DNA of 7,528 nt from Fidelibacterota bacterium (GTDB lineage Bacteria; Fidelibacterota; UBA2242; JAFGTP01), in NCBI GenBank assembly GCA_029939785.1, contig JAOZSG010000164.1, forward strand, positions 1 through 7,528, given 5' to 3'. Below the pieces are notes generated by a model. It did not search any database. It worked only from the letters and a program-made list of their open reading frames with translations, and was not told the origin of the DNA. Below, piece after piece: positions 1-7,018 of the stretch; the first letter of the stretch is position 1, and the number at the start of each line of letters is the position of its first letter. The translations under genes and the position numbers were made by a program.

Positions 1-46
1 TAGAGAATCTATTAAAGGATTCCTTATAATTTGTTGAAATTTTCAT
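1..46 (-). CDS. Probable start of a further gene, running off the window
   Basis: An ATG at 46-44 on the minus strand opens 15 codons (MKISTNYKESFNRFS) without a stop before the window ends. It is preceded by AGGA at 56-53, six bases upstream of the ATG, which is better Shine-Dalgarno spacing than for the glycosyltransferase gene before it. It lies 146 bp downstream of that gene in the same direction. Fifteen residues are too few to name a family. The start is supported only by the ribosome site, the open frame and the gene direction. Confidence 0.45.
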   Translation of the reverse strand, partial: MKISTNYKESFNRFS

Positions 47-62
47 TAAATATCCTGGTTCT

Positions 63-135
63 TTAACCACTAATGAACACTAATATTTAATAATTCAATT
101 TTTATTCGAGTCTATTAGTGTTCATTAGTGGTTAA
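63..135. repeat. 23-bp perfect inverted repeat with a 27-bp spacer
   Basis: The arms are 63-85 and 113-135 and are exact reverse complements; pairing stops cleanly at both ends. Each arm holds two copies of CACTAAT spaced exactly 10 bp apart (68-74 and 78-84 in the left arm), so four copies occur in 73 bp. A looser copy (TTAATAGTTGTTCAT) follows the right arm. There is no T-run next to either arm, so this is not a typical intrinsic terminator. It lies between the GT2 gene and the probable start at 46. It could be a dispersed intergenic repeat or a binding site for a dimeric protein. Confidence 0.85.
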
Positions 136-154
136 TAGTTGTTCATTTTTTTAT

Positions 155-172
155 ATCCGCCAGTTGGCGGAT
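155..172. other. Short GC-rich hairpin downstream of the GT2 gene
   Basis: ATCCGCC at 155-161 pairs with GGCGGAT at 166-172 around a four-base loop, in an otherwise very AT-rich spacer. It starts 20 bp beyond the stop of the GT2 gene, where a terminator would be expected. On the minus strand, however, the stem is followed by an A-rich run rather than T's, so it does not fit a canonical Rho-independent terminator. It may instead be a dispersed palindromic unit or an mRNA 3'-end stabilising stem. Confidence 0.55.
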
Positions 173-192
173 GACACTACCCTTTTTTGCAA

Positions 193-1575
193 TTATTTTC
201 GTTTTATTGAATTTTGATATGTCAATAATAACTCTTCAGCTTCTTTTATTTTCCCAATTTTTGCTAATAAACCAACAGTTCTTTTTAAGGCAAGCTCATT
301 ATTTGGACTTTTCGATAATATAAATTCATATACTTTAATTGCAAATATAAATTGGTGATTTTTTATTAATATTGTAGCAATAGTGTTTAAATAATCAATA
401 TCTTTAACAGATAAATGCATTTTTAATTTTTCAAAGTATGTAAGTCCATATTCAAAATTATTATTATCCAGATAATAGTTCATTAATCCTCTTATTGCTA
501 ATATATTATTTTCATTATGATTAAGTAATTTAATATATATTTCTTTTGCTTTTTCATAATCTTGGTTTTCGATATGTTTTTTTGCAAGAGTTTGTAATAT
601 TATTTCTTCATCAATTACAACATCAGTAGATATTTTCTTACCTGATTTATTAATAATTTTTGTCATATCAAGTAATTTATTAAGCCATGTTATTGTCATG
701 TTAATATTGTTATTTTTTTCATATATCTTGTAAAGAAAATAATATGATCCACATTGTATTGGTTCAATTTTTATTGATTTTTTTAAATTTAGTTCTGCTT
801 CTTCTAATTTGTTTAATTTAAACAAAACTTCACTCATTGTTGCAAGTAATGATGCTGTCATTTCTGAATTAAATTGATTTAAGTCAAAAGCTTTTCTATA
901 ACATTTTAGAGCCTTCTCATTTTCTTCTGTTAATCCATAATTTTGTCCTAAAGTATAGTAACCATATCCATAATTTGGTTTTTCAACAATCATCTTTTCT
1001 AGAAGATTTCGATTTCTAGCATTTTTTTTTCTCGCAGAATCTTCATCCAGATTATATCCATAATGAATTATTTCAATATCACAATTTCGTTCTATTCCGT
1101 TTATTTTTTTTAAACTGGGAGAAACTTGTTCATGAATTCTTCCTGTAAATATAATTCCTTTATGATTTGTAAATAATCTATGAGCATCTGATATATAAAA
1201 ATTATTTTCCTTATTTTGGATGTTTTTTATGTTGACTTTATAAATTGTTGGGTATTTTATTTTTTTTTTAACAATAGAGTATAAAAGGTTTTTTGATTCA
1301 TTTGTTAAACGTTCATCTGCATCTAACCAAAAGATCCAATCACCAATAGCATGCTTTATTGATTCGTTTCTTGCATCTGAAAAATTATTAGTCCATTGAA
1401 AATGAAAAATATCAGTATTATACTTTTTTGCAATATTGATTGTGTTATCTTGAGAACCTGTATCCACTATTACGATTTGATCAGCAATATCTTTGATACT
1501 ATCAAGACATTTTTCTAGCATATGCTCTTCGTTTTTTACAATCATACATACTGATATTGTTGATTTTTTTTTCAT
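193..1575 (-). CDS. GT2-family glycosyltransferase with C-terminal TPR repeats
   Basis: Predicted cytoplasmic inverting glycosyltransferase of 460 residues. The N-terminal GT-A domain spans about residues 6-180. It shows the family opening SVCMIVKNEE (8-17), the nucleotide-binding stretch DTGSQDNT (38-45), and the metal-binding DxD as D85-A-D87 in FWLDADERL. GRIHEQV (145-151) and HYGY (171-174) are typical of the TPR-linked GT2 subgroup that includes SunS-like enzymes. From about residue 200 onward come helical TPR-type units, for example YTLGQNYGLTEENEKALKCY and LFKLNKLEEAELNLKKSI, probably for acceptor or partner binding. There is no signal peptide or membrane span. The ATG at 1575 lies 18 bp after the stop of the large upstream glycosyltransferase gene, so the two are probably co-transcribed. 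The ribosome site is poor (A-rich, at best AAAGAAA), so translation may be coupled to the upstream gene. Family is clear; donor sugar and acceptor cannot be read from sequence. Confidence 0.92.
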   Translation of the reverse strand: MKKKSTISVCMIVKNEEHMLEKCLDSIKDIADQIVIVDTGSQDNTINIAKKYNTDIFHFQWTNNFSDARNESIKHAIGDWIFWLDADERLTNESKNLLYSIVKKKIKYPTIYKVNIKNIQNKENNFYISDAHRLFTNHKGIIFTGRIHEQVSPSLKKINGIERNCDIEIIHYGYNLDEDSARKKNARNRNLLEKMIVEKPNYGYGYYTLGQNYGLTEENEKALKCYRKAFDLNQFNSEMTASLLATMSEVLFKLNKLEEAELNLKKSIKIEPIQCGSYYFLYKIYEKNNNINMTITWLNKLLDMTKIINKSGKKISTDVVIDEEIILQTLAKKHIENQDYEKAKEIYIKLLNHNENNILAIRGLMNYYLDNNNFEYGLTYFEKLKMHLSVKDIDYLNTIATILIKNHQFIFAIKVYEFILSKSPNNELALKRTVGLLAKIGKIKEAEELLLTYQNSIKRK

Positions 1576-1593
1576 TTTTTATTGATTTTTTCT

Positions 1594-4500
1594 TTAATTA
1601 ATTATTTGTTTACCTAAAAATTTGGCTAATTCATTATTGGGATCAATATCCTGAACTTGTTTTATATATGTTAAAGCATTTTCATATTGTCCTGCTTCAA
1701 TTGATAATTCAGCTAATTTTAATGATGTTTCAATATCATTTGGATTTTTTGCTAATATTTCAAAGAGGATATTTATACTTTCTTCATAATCTTCTAATTC
1801 TAATAATACATCTGCCAGATTTTTCTGTGCATCCAGAAAAATAGGATCGATTTCGATTACTCTTCTAAAAGCATCTTTTGCTTTCTCAAAATCTTTTTCT
1901 TCATAAAAAATCATCCCGGCTATATTTAAAGCTTTTATATGTTCCTGATTTAATTCTAAAAGTTCATCAATTAATTGAATTGCTGTATTGTTATCATTAT
2001 TGTTTCTTGCATCGATAATTTCTTGAAATAGAAGATTTTCATTAGTCTTGTTATCGACATTTTTGTCAAGCATATGGTCCAAGTCTCGTGCTCTTTTATT
2101 AATTGGATCTAATTCGTGTACTTCTGCTAAATATTTTTCAGCATTTCCATGTTTTCCAGCTTCAATATTTATTTCAGCCATTCTTAATAATGTTGGAATA
2201 TTTTCAGGATATTTCTTTAGAATTGAATAGAAAATTTCTAATCCTTTTTCATATTGTTCTGTATCTAAAAATAGTTCTGCTAAATTTCGTTTTGCTTCAA
2301 GAAATTCTGAATCTTCATTGATAGATTTAAGAAACATTATTTTTGCATTTTCAAAATTTTCTTCATTATAACTTAATACTCCAAGTTGATTATAGGCTTT
2401 TGCTTTTTGCATAGTTTCTTCGATAATATGATATAATGTTTTTCGTGCTTCATTAACATTCCCAAGTATTTGATAAGATAATACTTGTCCCCAATATGCT
2501 TCGAATATTTTATGGTTATTTGCAATACTGGAATAAATTTTTAATGCTTTATTTGGTTTATTATTTAAAAGCATTGAATCAGCCTTTTTTATATTAACAG
2601 ATAATTCTCTTATAATACCTCTTCTTTTAATTATTCTTAATCTTTTAGCAACAATATTAACTGATTTATCCCAAGTCCATTCTTTTCTGATAGTCTCACT
2701 TGTGACTTTTCCCATTTTTTTTATTTGGTCAGAAAATTCAACAACCCATTTCATTTTGTTCACAAGATCATTTTTATCAGGTTCATGTATCCATGCATTT
2801 TTAACAAGTTTTTTTCCGCCTATTTCATCAACATCTGTTTTTAGAACTCTAGCATTTATTAAGATTGCATTTTGTTCATTACAAAAATCCAGACATGCAC
2901 CTCCATTTGTAACCAATGGTGTTGTACCACAAGCCATTGCTTCCAAAATAGGTAAGCCGAAGCCTTCACCACGATAAGGTAAAACAAGAATATTACAAGC
3001 CGTGTATAAGCCTACTAACTCTTTTTCTGGTAATAATTCATCAATATATTCAATTTCTGGAGCAGTTTTGTCTTTCATCAACTTAAGTATTTTATCTTTA
3101 CTATTATTTTTTTTATAAAAGGATTGAGTACCCATATCTTTAATTACTAAACACACATCATCTTTATTTGAAAAGGCATTTGTATAACTTTTTAGAAGAA
3201 TATCAATTCCTTTACGGAATATGGTTCCACCAACAAAGAGGAATTTAAATTTCTTTGTTGTTTTTAATTTATAAGGTGCAACATTGGGATTATAAATTTC
3301 AGGGTCTATTCCGTTTGGAACAACTATAACTCTTTCTGATGGGATTCCGCTATTCATATAGACTTCTTTAACATAATTAGAAGGCACCCACATTTCATCA
3401 ACCTGATCAATAAAAATTTTTGTCCAGTTTTTAGGTAAAAATCCAAATTCCCAAGGTAAAATCGTTACCCAATGACCCTTTTTAGGTGGTGTTAAAATAG
3501 GAGGATATTCATGTCGGATATGTACATCAATTTTATCATGTAATTCAGAATCGATATGATTAACAATATTGTTAAATCGATTATTATTCTTATATCCACA
3601 ATTTAATATTTCCGGATCTTTTGCTTTAATTGATAGATTTATATTTTCTTCGTTTAGCAATAATCTACATAATTCTCTATTTACTGCTGCCAATGATAAG
3701 CATGCTAACATTGGACCTTCCCATAAAACATTAATAATTTTACTTTCGCTTATTGATTTTTCTTTAATGAACTCTATTTTCAATTTAAAGATTTTAATTT
3801 CACCAAAAACGATATTATTCAAATCATATTTTTCTGACAATAATCCGTGAAACAAATTAAATCCAGTACTCAATGCAGTAATTATAATGTATTTAGGTAA
3901 ATTATTTTCTAATTGAGAAATAATAATTTTTTCCATTTTTTTGGGATCTGAAAAATAATTCACTTCCGGTCTGGGACAAAACAATGTATCCACACTTGTA
4001 TGTCTCTCTGCCCATAAATAAACTTCATACTCCGGACCCCAGACATAAATATTATCATCGGGATCAGTTTTTTCCTTTATCATAAGACCAAGTTTTTCAC
4101 CAATCTTATTGAAAATAAACTCATCATCATCATTGAAATAAACTTTTTCTCGGTTTGTAAATAATTCTTTATATTGATATAAAGTAAAAATTAGAGATGT
4201 TAATCCAATTACGTAAAATAATAGTGTAAATAGAGAATTAAAATTATGATAATCTTGAATTAGTTTCATTAATCCCATGCCTGATAACCAACTTAGAGGA
4301 ACTAATAAAGGAATAAAATGATATGGCATTAAATGTTTATTTAATGATATTGTTAAGATTACAAAAAACAACCAAACGAATAGTACTATAATGTCTATTG
4401 ATAATTGAAATTTGATAATTGAAAATACTATTGATCCGATAATTATTATTATAAAAAACAATGATTGTTTTGCTAAATGAAATAATAATTGTTTTACCCA

Positions 4501-5313
4501 ACGATCTACATTCTTTTTTAAAGAGTTGGTTTGTTTTGCTCCAATATTTTGTTCTTTATAAACAGAATCTATCGAACCCGGATTTTGAATTTTATGATAT
4601 TGAAGATTTATAATGAATTGTTTTAAAGAAGTATAATTTAAGGCAAAAATTCTCAAAAATATAGAAGTAGGTATTTTTTCATTTTTTAAAAATAAATAAG
4701 TTAACAAATAACCAAGACTGATACCTATTATTAGTATAGTAAGATTTAACATTGAAAAATTATATAAGAACAAAATTATAAATACAATTGGAAAAGTATT
4801 AATATATGCTGACTGTTTAAATAGTAATGAACCAAAGCAAGAAAGTCCTGCAAAAATTAAAACCCAGGAATTCTCATGTGAAATTAATATTAAATATACT
4901 GATAATATTGAGAAAAAAGTTTGTTCAATTTCATCATTCGACTGTATCCAAACAAAGACAGGAGCAGAAGATAATAACGCAAAAAATCCAGCGATTAATA
5001 CAGCAGTTGAAAAATCAAATAATTGTAGGCTGGATAAAAACAATATAATATTTGTGCCAATTAAAAAGATTAGTGAAGAAATTCTAAAAACTTGTCTTGA
5101 TAATCCAAAATATTTTAATAATAAACCATATAACAGCCATCTACCTGGAGGATGACTCTCTTTTGTATCAACATATACTTTTCTTTTTTTATTTAGCCAA
5201 AAAAGTCCATGATAGCCATAAATTCCATAATCACGATCTAATGGTACATTGATATATGGTAGTTTGATTAATAAATTAACAAATATAATTGATAAAATTG
5301 TTATCCAGATCAT
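1594..5313 (-). CDS. Fused GT-C membrane glycosyltransferase, GT4 glycosyltransferase and TPR tail
   Basis: A 1239-residue protein with three parts. Residues 1 to about 515 resemble GT-C (PMT/ArnT-like) transferases, which use polyprenyl-phosphate sugars: about 11 hydrophobic spans, a first outer loop with D26 and D28 (likely catalytic acid) and the HPPG motif at 54-57, then a soluble segment containing IYVWGPEYEVYLWAERHT. Residues about 526-893 form a GT4-type GT-B domain: it begins VLWEGP (529-534) and has a GGTIFRKG glycine/lysine loop near 695-702, PNGID (666-670) and the EX7E pair E783/E791 in GEGFGLPILEAMACG. Residues about 906-1239 are TPR repeats. I start at the ATG at 5313 because AAGGG lies four bases upstream and the first membrane span begins there. 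A longer frame would need a TTG at 5364 with no ribosome site. Separate GT-C and GT4 proteins are common; the fusion in one chain is unusual. Donors and acceptor are unknown. Confidence 0.88.
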   Translation of the reverse strand: MIWITILSIIFVNLLIKLPYINVPLDRDYGIYGYHGLFWLNKKRKVYVDTKESHPPGRWLLYGLLLKYFGLSRQVFRISSLIFLIGTNIILFLSSLQLFDFSTAVLIAGFFALLSSAPVFVWIQSNDEIEQTFFSILSVYLILISHENSWVLIFAGLSCFGSLLFKQSAYINTFPIVFIILFLYNFSMLNLTILIIGISLGYLLTYLFLKNEKIPTSIFLRIFALNYTSLKQFIINLQYHKIQNPGSIDSVYKEQNIGAKQTNSLKKNVDRWVKQLLFHLAKQSLFFIIIIIGSIVFSIIKFQLSIDIIVLFVWLFFVILTISLNKHLMPYHFIPLLVPLSWLSGMGLMKLIQDYHNFNSLFTLLFYVIGLTSLIFTLYQYKELFTNREKVYFNDDDEFIFNKIGEKLGLMIKEKTDPDDNIYVWGPEYEVYLWAERHTSVDTLFCPRPEVNYFSDPKKMEKIIISQLENNLPKYIIITALSTGFNLFHGLLSEKYDLNNIVFGEIKIFKLKIEFIKEKSISESKIINVLWEGPMLACLSLAAVNRELCRLLLNEENINLSIKAKDPEILNCGYKNNNRFNNIVNHIDSELHDKIDVHIRHEYPPILTPPKKGHWVTILPWEFGFLPKNWTKIFIDQVDEMWVPSNYVKEVYMNSGIPSERVIVVPNGIDPEIYNPNVAPYKLKTTKKFKFLFVGGTIFRKGIDILLKSYTNAFSNKDDVCLVIKDMGTQSFYKKNNSKDKILKLMKDKTAPEIEYIDELLPEKELVGLYTACNILVLPYRGEGFGLPILEAMACGTTPLVTNGGACLDFCNEQNAILINARVLKTDVDEIGGKKLVKNAWIHEPDKNDLVNKMKWVVEFSDQIKKMGKVTSETIRKEWTWDKSVNIVAKRLRIIKRRGIIRELSVNIKKADSMLLNNKPNKALKIYSSIANNHKIFEAYWGQVLSYQILGNVNEARKTLYHIIEETMQKAKAYNQLGVLSYNEENFENAKIMFLKSINEDSEFLEAKRNLAELFLDTEQYEKGLEIFYSILKKYPENIPTLLRMAEINIEAGKHGNAEKYLAEVHELDPINKRARDLDHMLDKNVDNKTNENLLFQEIIDARNNNDNNTAIQLIDELLELNQEHIKALNIAGMIFYEEKDFEKAKDAFRRVIEIDPIFLDAQKNLADVLLELEDYEESINILFEILAKNPNDIETSLKLAELSIEAGQYENALTYIKQVQDIDPNNELAKFLGKQIIN
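1621..2400 (-). repeat. Duplicated TPR module inside the fused glycosyltransferase
   Basis: Residues 972-1076 (nucleotides 2400-2086) and 1127-1231 (1935-1621) of the fused glycosyltransferase align without gaps over 105 residues, with about 45 identities counted by eye. Matching landmarks include NLAELFLDTEQYE versus NLADVLLELEDYE, and AEINIEAGKHGNA versus AELSIEAGQYENA. That exceeds what the short TPR consensus alone predicts and includes the same order of three units. A low-complexity Asn/Asp-rich linker (near NNNDNNTA) separates the copies. The likely origin is duplication of a three-repeat block. Confidence 0.75.
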
Positions 5314-5316
5314 AAT

Positions 5317-5323
5317 TCCCTTT
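5317..5323 (-). promoter_or_regulatory. Shine-Dalgarno site that fixes the start of the fused glycosyltransferase
   Basis: On the minus strand the sequence reads AAAAAGGGAATT immediately before the ATG at 5313, giving AAGGG with four bases of spacing. The only upstream in-frame start candidate, a TTG at 5364, has no purine-rich site before it. This supports the shorter protein. Confidence 0.7.
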
Positions 5324-5402
5324 TTATTGATTGTGAATAGATGATTAATTATCAGAAAAATCAATAACTTGACATTATTATTAATGAATTATATTATTAA
5401 AA

Positions 5403-5714
5403 TCAAGTAAAAGTATAAAATTTATATGATAATATTCTGTTGAAATGTTTTCCGATTAACTTATATAAAATATTTTTTATTGTATTCGGTATTGGTAAAA
5501 GAGAATAACAAAGAATGATTATTTCTTTTATATTTTTTGATATTTTAATACCTTCCCAAAAAAGATTAAATACCAATTTATGTTTATCAAATTTTAATGT
5601 CTGAAAACTATAGCAATGAATTACTCCTGCTATACTTCTGATATATTTTTTACGGCAAAAGTCATCTCTGTTAAAATCATATAATTCTTTGCAATTTTTT
5701 TTATTGATATACAT
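5403..5714 (-). CDS. Hypothetical 103-residue protein, possibly a glycosyltransferase C-terminal remnant
   Basis: The open frame starts with ATG at 5714 and has no recognisable Shine-Dalgarno. I see no catalytic motif, signal peptide or known domain. The basic, aromatic, helical content and the stretch IILCYSLLPIPNTIKNILYK resemble the C-terminal tails of many GT2 glycosyltransferases, which often carry an SLLP-type segment followed by basic helices; this is only a resemblance from memory. It begins five bases after the stop of the ATP-grasp stub, in another frame, with a TAG closing its own frame just upstream (5729-5727). Together these suggest the surviving 3' end of a larger gene whose 5' part was lost. 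It could alternatively be a genuine small gene of the glycosyltransferase operon; its stop is 89 bp from the fused glycosyltransferase start. Confidence 0.4.
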   Translation of the reverse strand: MYINKKNCKELYDFNRDDFCRKKYIRSIAGVIHCYSFQTLKFDKHKLVFNLFWEGIKISKNIKEIIILCYSLLPIPNTIKNILYKLIGKHFNRILSYKFYTFT

Positions 5715-5718
5715 TTTT

Positions 5719-5817
5719 CTATGTGACTATAACGACTAAATAACCTGCATTTTTCGCATATTTAATTGCAGGTATTTGAAAATTAGAACCTCTTAATATA
5801 AGAATTGTTTTAGACAT
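5719..5817 (-). pseudogene. N-terminal stub of an ATP-grasp (carbamoyl-phosphate-synthase-like) enzyme
   Basis: The ATG at 5817 opens 32 codons ending in TAG. The product contains ILILRGSNFQIPAIKYAK followed by NAGYLVVIVT. This matches the beta-strand/loop/helix opening of the pre-ATP-grasp domain in carbamoyl-phosphate-synthase-like enzymes of polysaccharide clusters, where the usual form is close to ILILGGSxFQxPAIxxAKxxGYxVI. Intact members are several hundred residues long. Here the ATP-binding and catalytic parts are absent, and no frame downstream restores them. The first glycine of the usual GGS is arginine. The stub starts nine bases after the stop of the AAA_14 ATPase and has no clear ribosome site. 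I read it as a gene cut off by deletion. Confidence 0.65.
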
Positions 5818-5826
5818 TTATTAATT

Positions 5827-6996
5827 TCACGAAATTTCGTTTAATATCTTTTGTAAGTTAAGAATATTCGAAATTTGAATATCATGTCTGGTTTCATCTT
5901 GATTTCCTGTATAAATAAGTAATTTTCCAAAAGGAAGATCAGGAATTACTTTTTGGAGTTGTTTAAAACCTTTAAAAAAATCTTTAGCAACAGTTTCACT
6001 TACTTTTATTTCTATAGGAAGAAATTGATGACCAATATTGTATATAATATCGACTTCATTACCTGTACTATCTCGATAAAAATTTAAATTATTTCGTCGT
6101 CCATGATTATAGCGATATTTGAGTAGTTCAATAACTGCAAGGTTTTCAAATATATTTCCTCTTAAAGGATGTCTCTCAATATGGGATAATTTTTCAATTC
6201 CTAATAGAAAACTGACTAATCCTACATCATAAAAATAGAGTTTTGGAGATTTAATTAATCTTTTTTTGATATTACAATGAAATGGTTCAAGAAGAAAAAT
6301 GATATAACTCGCTTCAAGAATTGTAAGCCAGTCTCTGATAGTGGTATGAGAAATTCCAAGATCATTTCCGATACTATTTAAATTGAGAAGTTGCCCTACT
6401 CTACCAGCACATAATTTTACAAATTTTTGAAATGAACTTAAATTTTTTATAGATATTAATTGTCTTAAATCTCTTTCAACATATGTTTCAAAATAATCTG
6501 CTAAAGCTTGTGTAGGATTGAGATTTTGATCATAAATTCTTGGATAAAATCCTTTGTAAATAATTTCATCAATATCAGAAAAATCATAATTATTTTTAAC
6601 TTCAGTCATACTAAAAGGTAGTAATTTTAACAATGCAGTTCTTCCTGCTAATGATTGATTAATTGAATTAGAAATCTCAAATTGTTGACTGCCTGTTAAA
6701 ATAAACAATCCATTCTGTTGTTTTTCGTCAACTATACCCTGAATATAAGAGATCAAATTCGGAGCATGTTGAATTTCGTCTATCACAGCTCCTTCAGGTA
6801 TTTTTCTTAAGAATCCACGAGGATCAGATTTAGCAAATTCTCTAACATCAAGCATTTCTAAATTGATATAATCTTTATTTTTAAAAACATTTTTTGCAAG
6901 TGTTGTTTTACCTGATTGTCTTGGACCAGTAATTGTGACAACAGGGTACTTCTGAGAAATTTGTCTTAAATATTTTGATATTTCACGATCTATCAT
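5827..6996 (-). CDS. AAA_14/DUF4143 family ATP-binding protein
   Basis: Complete 389-residue protein. The N-terminal P-loop ATPase (about 15-150) has Walker A GPRQSGKTT (K30, T31), Walker B AVIDEIQ (D73, E74), a sensor-like LTGSQQF (100-106) and the family signature SLAGRT (115-120). The C-terminal DUF4143 part (about 160-345) has YVERDLRQL, GRVGQLLN, KLYFYDVGL and GNIFENLAVIE. It ends in a restriction-endonuclease-like pattern, GNEVDII (E314, D316) and IEIK (E329, K331), as seen in this family. No membrane span. The ATG at 6996 has GAGGA four bases upstream. Length is normal for the family, and every expected motif is present, in contrast to its broken neighbours. The family is widespread and often multicopy in bacteria and archaea; its cellular role is not settled, and nuclease activity is not established by these motifs. 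The family is certain; any role in glycan synthesis is unlikely. Confidence 0.93.
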   Translation of the reverse strand: MIDREISKYLRQISQKYPVVTITGPRQSGKTTLAKNVFKNKDYINLEMLDVREFAKSDPRGFLRKIPEGAVIDEIQHAPNLISYIQGIVDEKQQNGLFILTGSQQFEISNSINQSLAGRTALLKLLPFSMTEVKNNYDFSDIDEIIYKGFYPRIYDQNLNPTQALADYFETYVERDLRQLISIKNLSSFQKFVKLCAGRVGQLLNLNSIGNDLGISHTTIRDWLTILEASYIIFLLEPFHCNIKKRLIKSPKLYFYDVGLVSFLLGIEKLSHIERHPLRGNIFENLAVIELLKYRYNHGRRNNLNFYRDSTGNEVDIIYNIGHQFLPIEIKVSETVAKDFFKGFKQLQKVIPDLPFGKLLIYTGNQDETRHDIQISNILNLQKILNEIS

Positions 6997-7000
6997 CTAA

Positions 7001-7005
7001 TCCTC
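7001..7005 (-). promoter_or_regulatory. Shine-Dalgarno of the AAA_14 ATPase
   Basis: GAGGA on the minus strand, four bases before the ATG at 6996. It is a clearer site than that of most other starts here and supports independent translation of this gene. Confidence 0.6.
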
Positions 7006-7018
7006 ATTGTAAAATCTA

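Noticed and set aside
2048..2977. Plus-strand open frames opposite the fused glycosyltransferase (also 3569-3850 and 4827-5048)
   Set aside because: They are antisense to clear GT4, TPR and membrane-domain coding sequence and show no domain logic of their own.
5311..5364. A longer fused glycosyltransferase starting at TTG 5364, 17 codons upstream
   Set aside because: TTG with no ribosome site, whereas the ATG at 5313 has AAGGG at suitable spacing and begins directly at the first membrane span.
5314..5402. Promoter for the fused glycosyltransferase in the 89-bp gap
   Set aside because: TTGATT and TATAAT-like strings occur, but not at proper mutual spacing, and such strings are expected by chance in this base composition.
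5829..5840. Perfect 12-bp palindrome ACGAAATTTCGT at the ATPase stop codon
   Set aside because: It is largely coding (the last codons of the ATPase), has no loop or T-run, and is short enough to arise by chance in AT-rich DNA.
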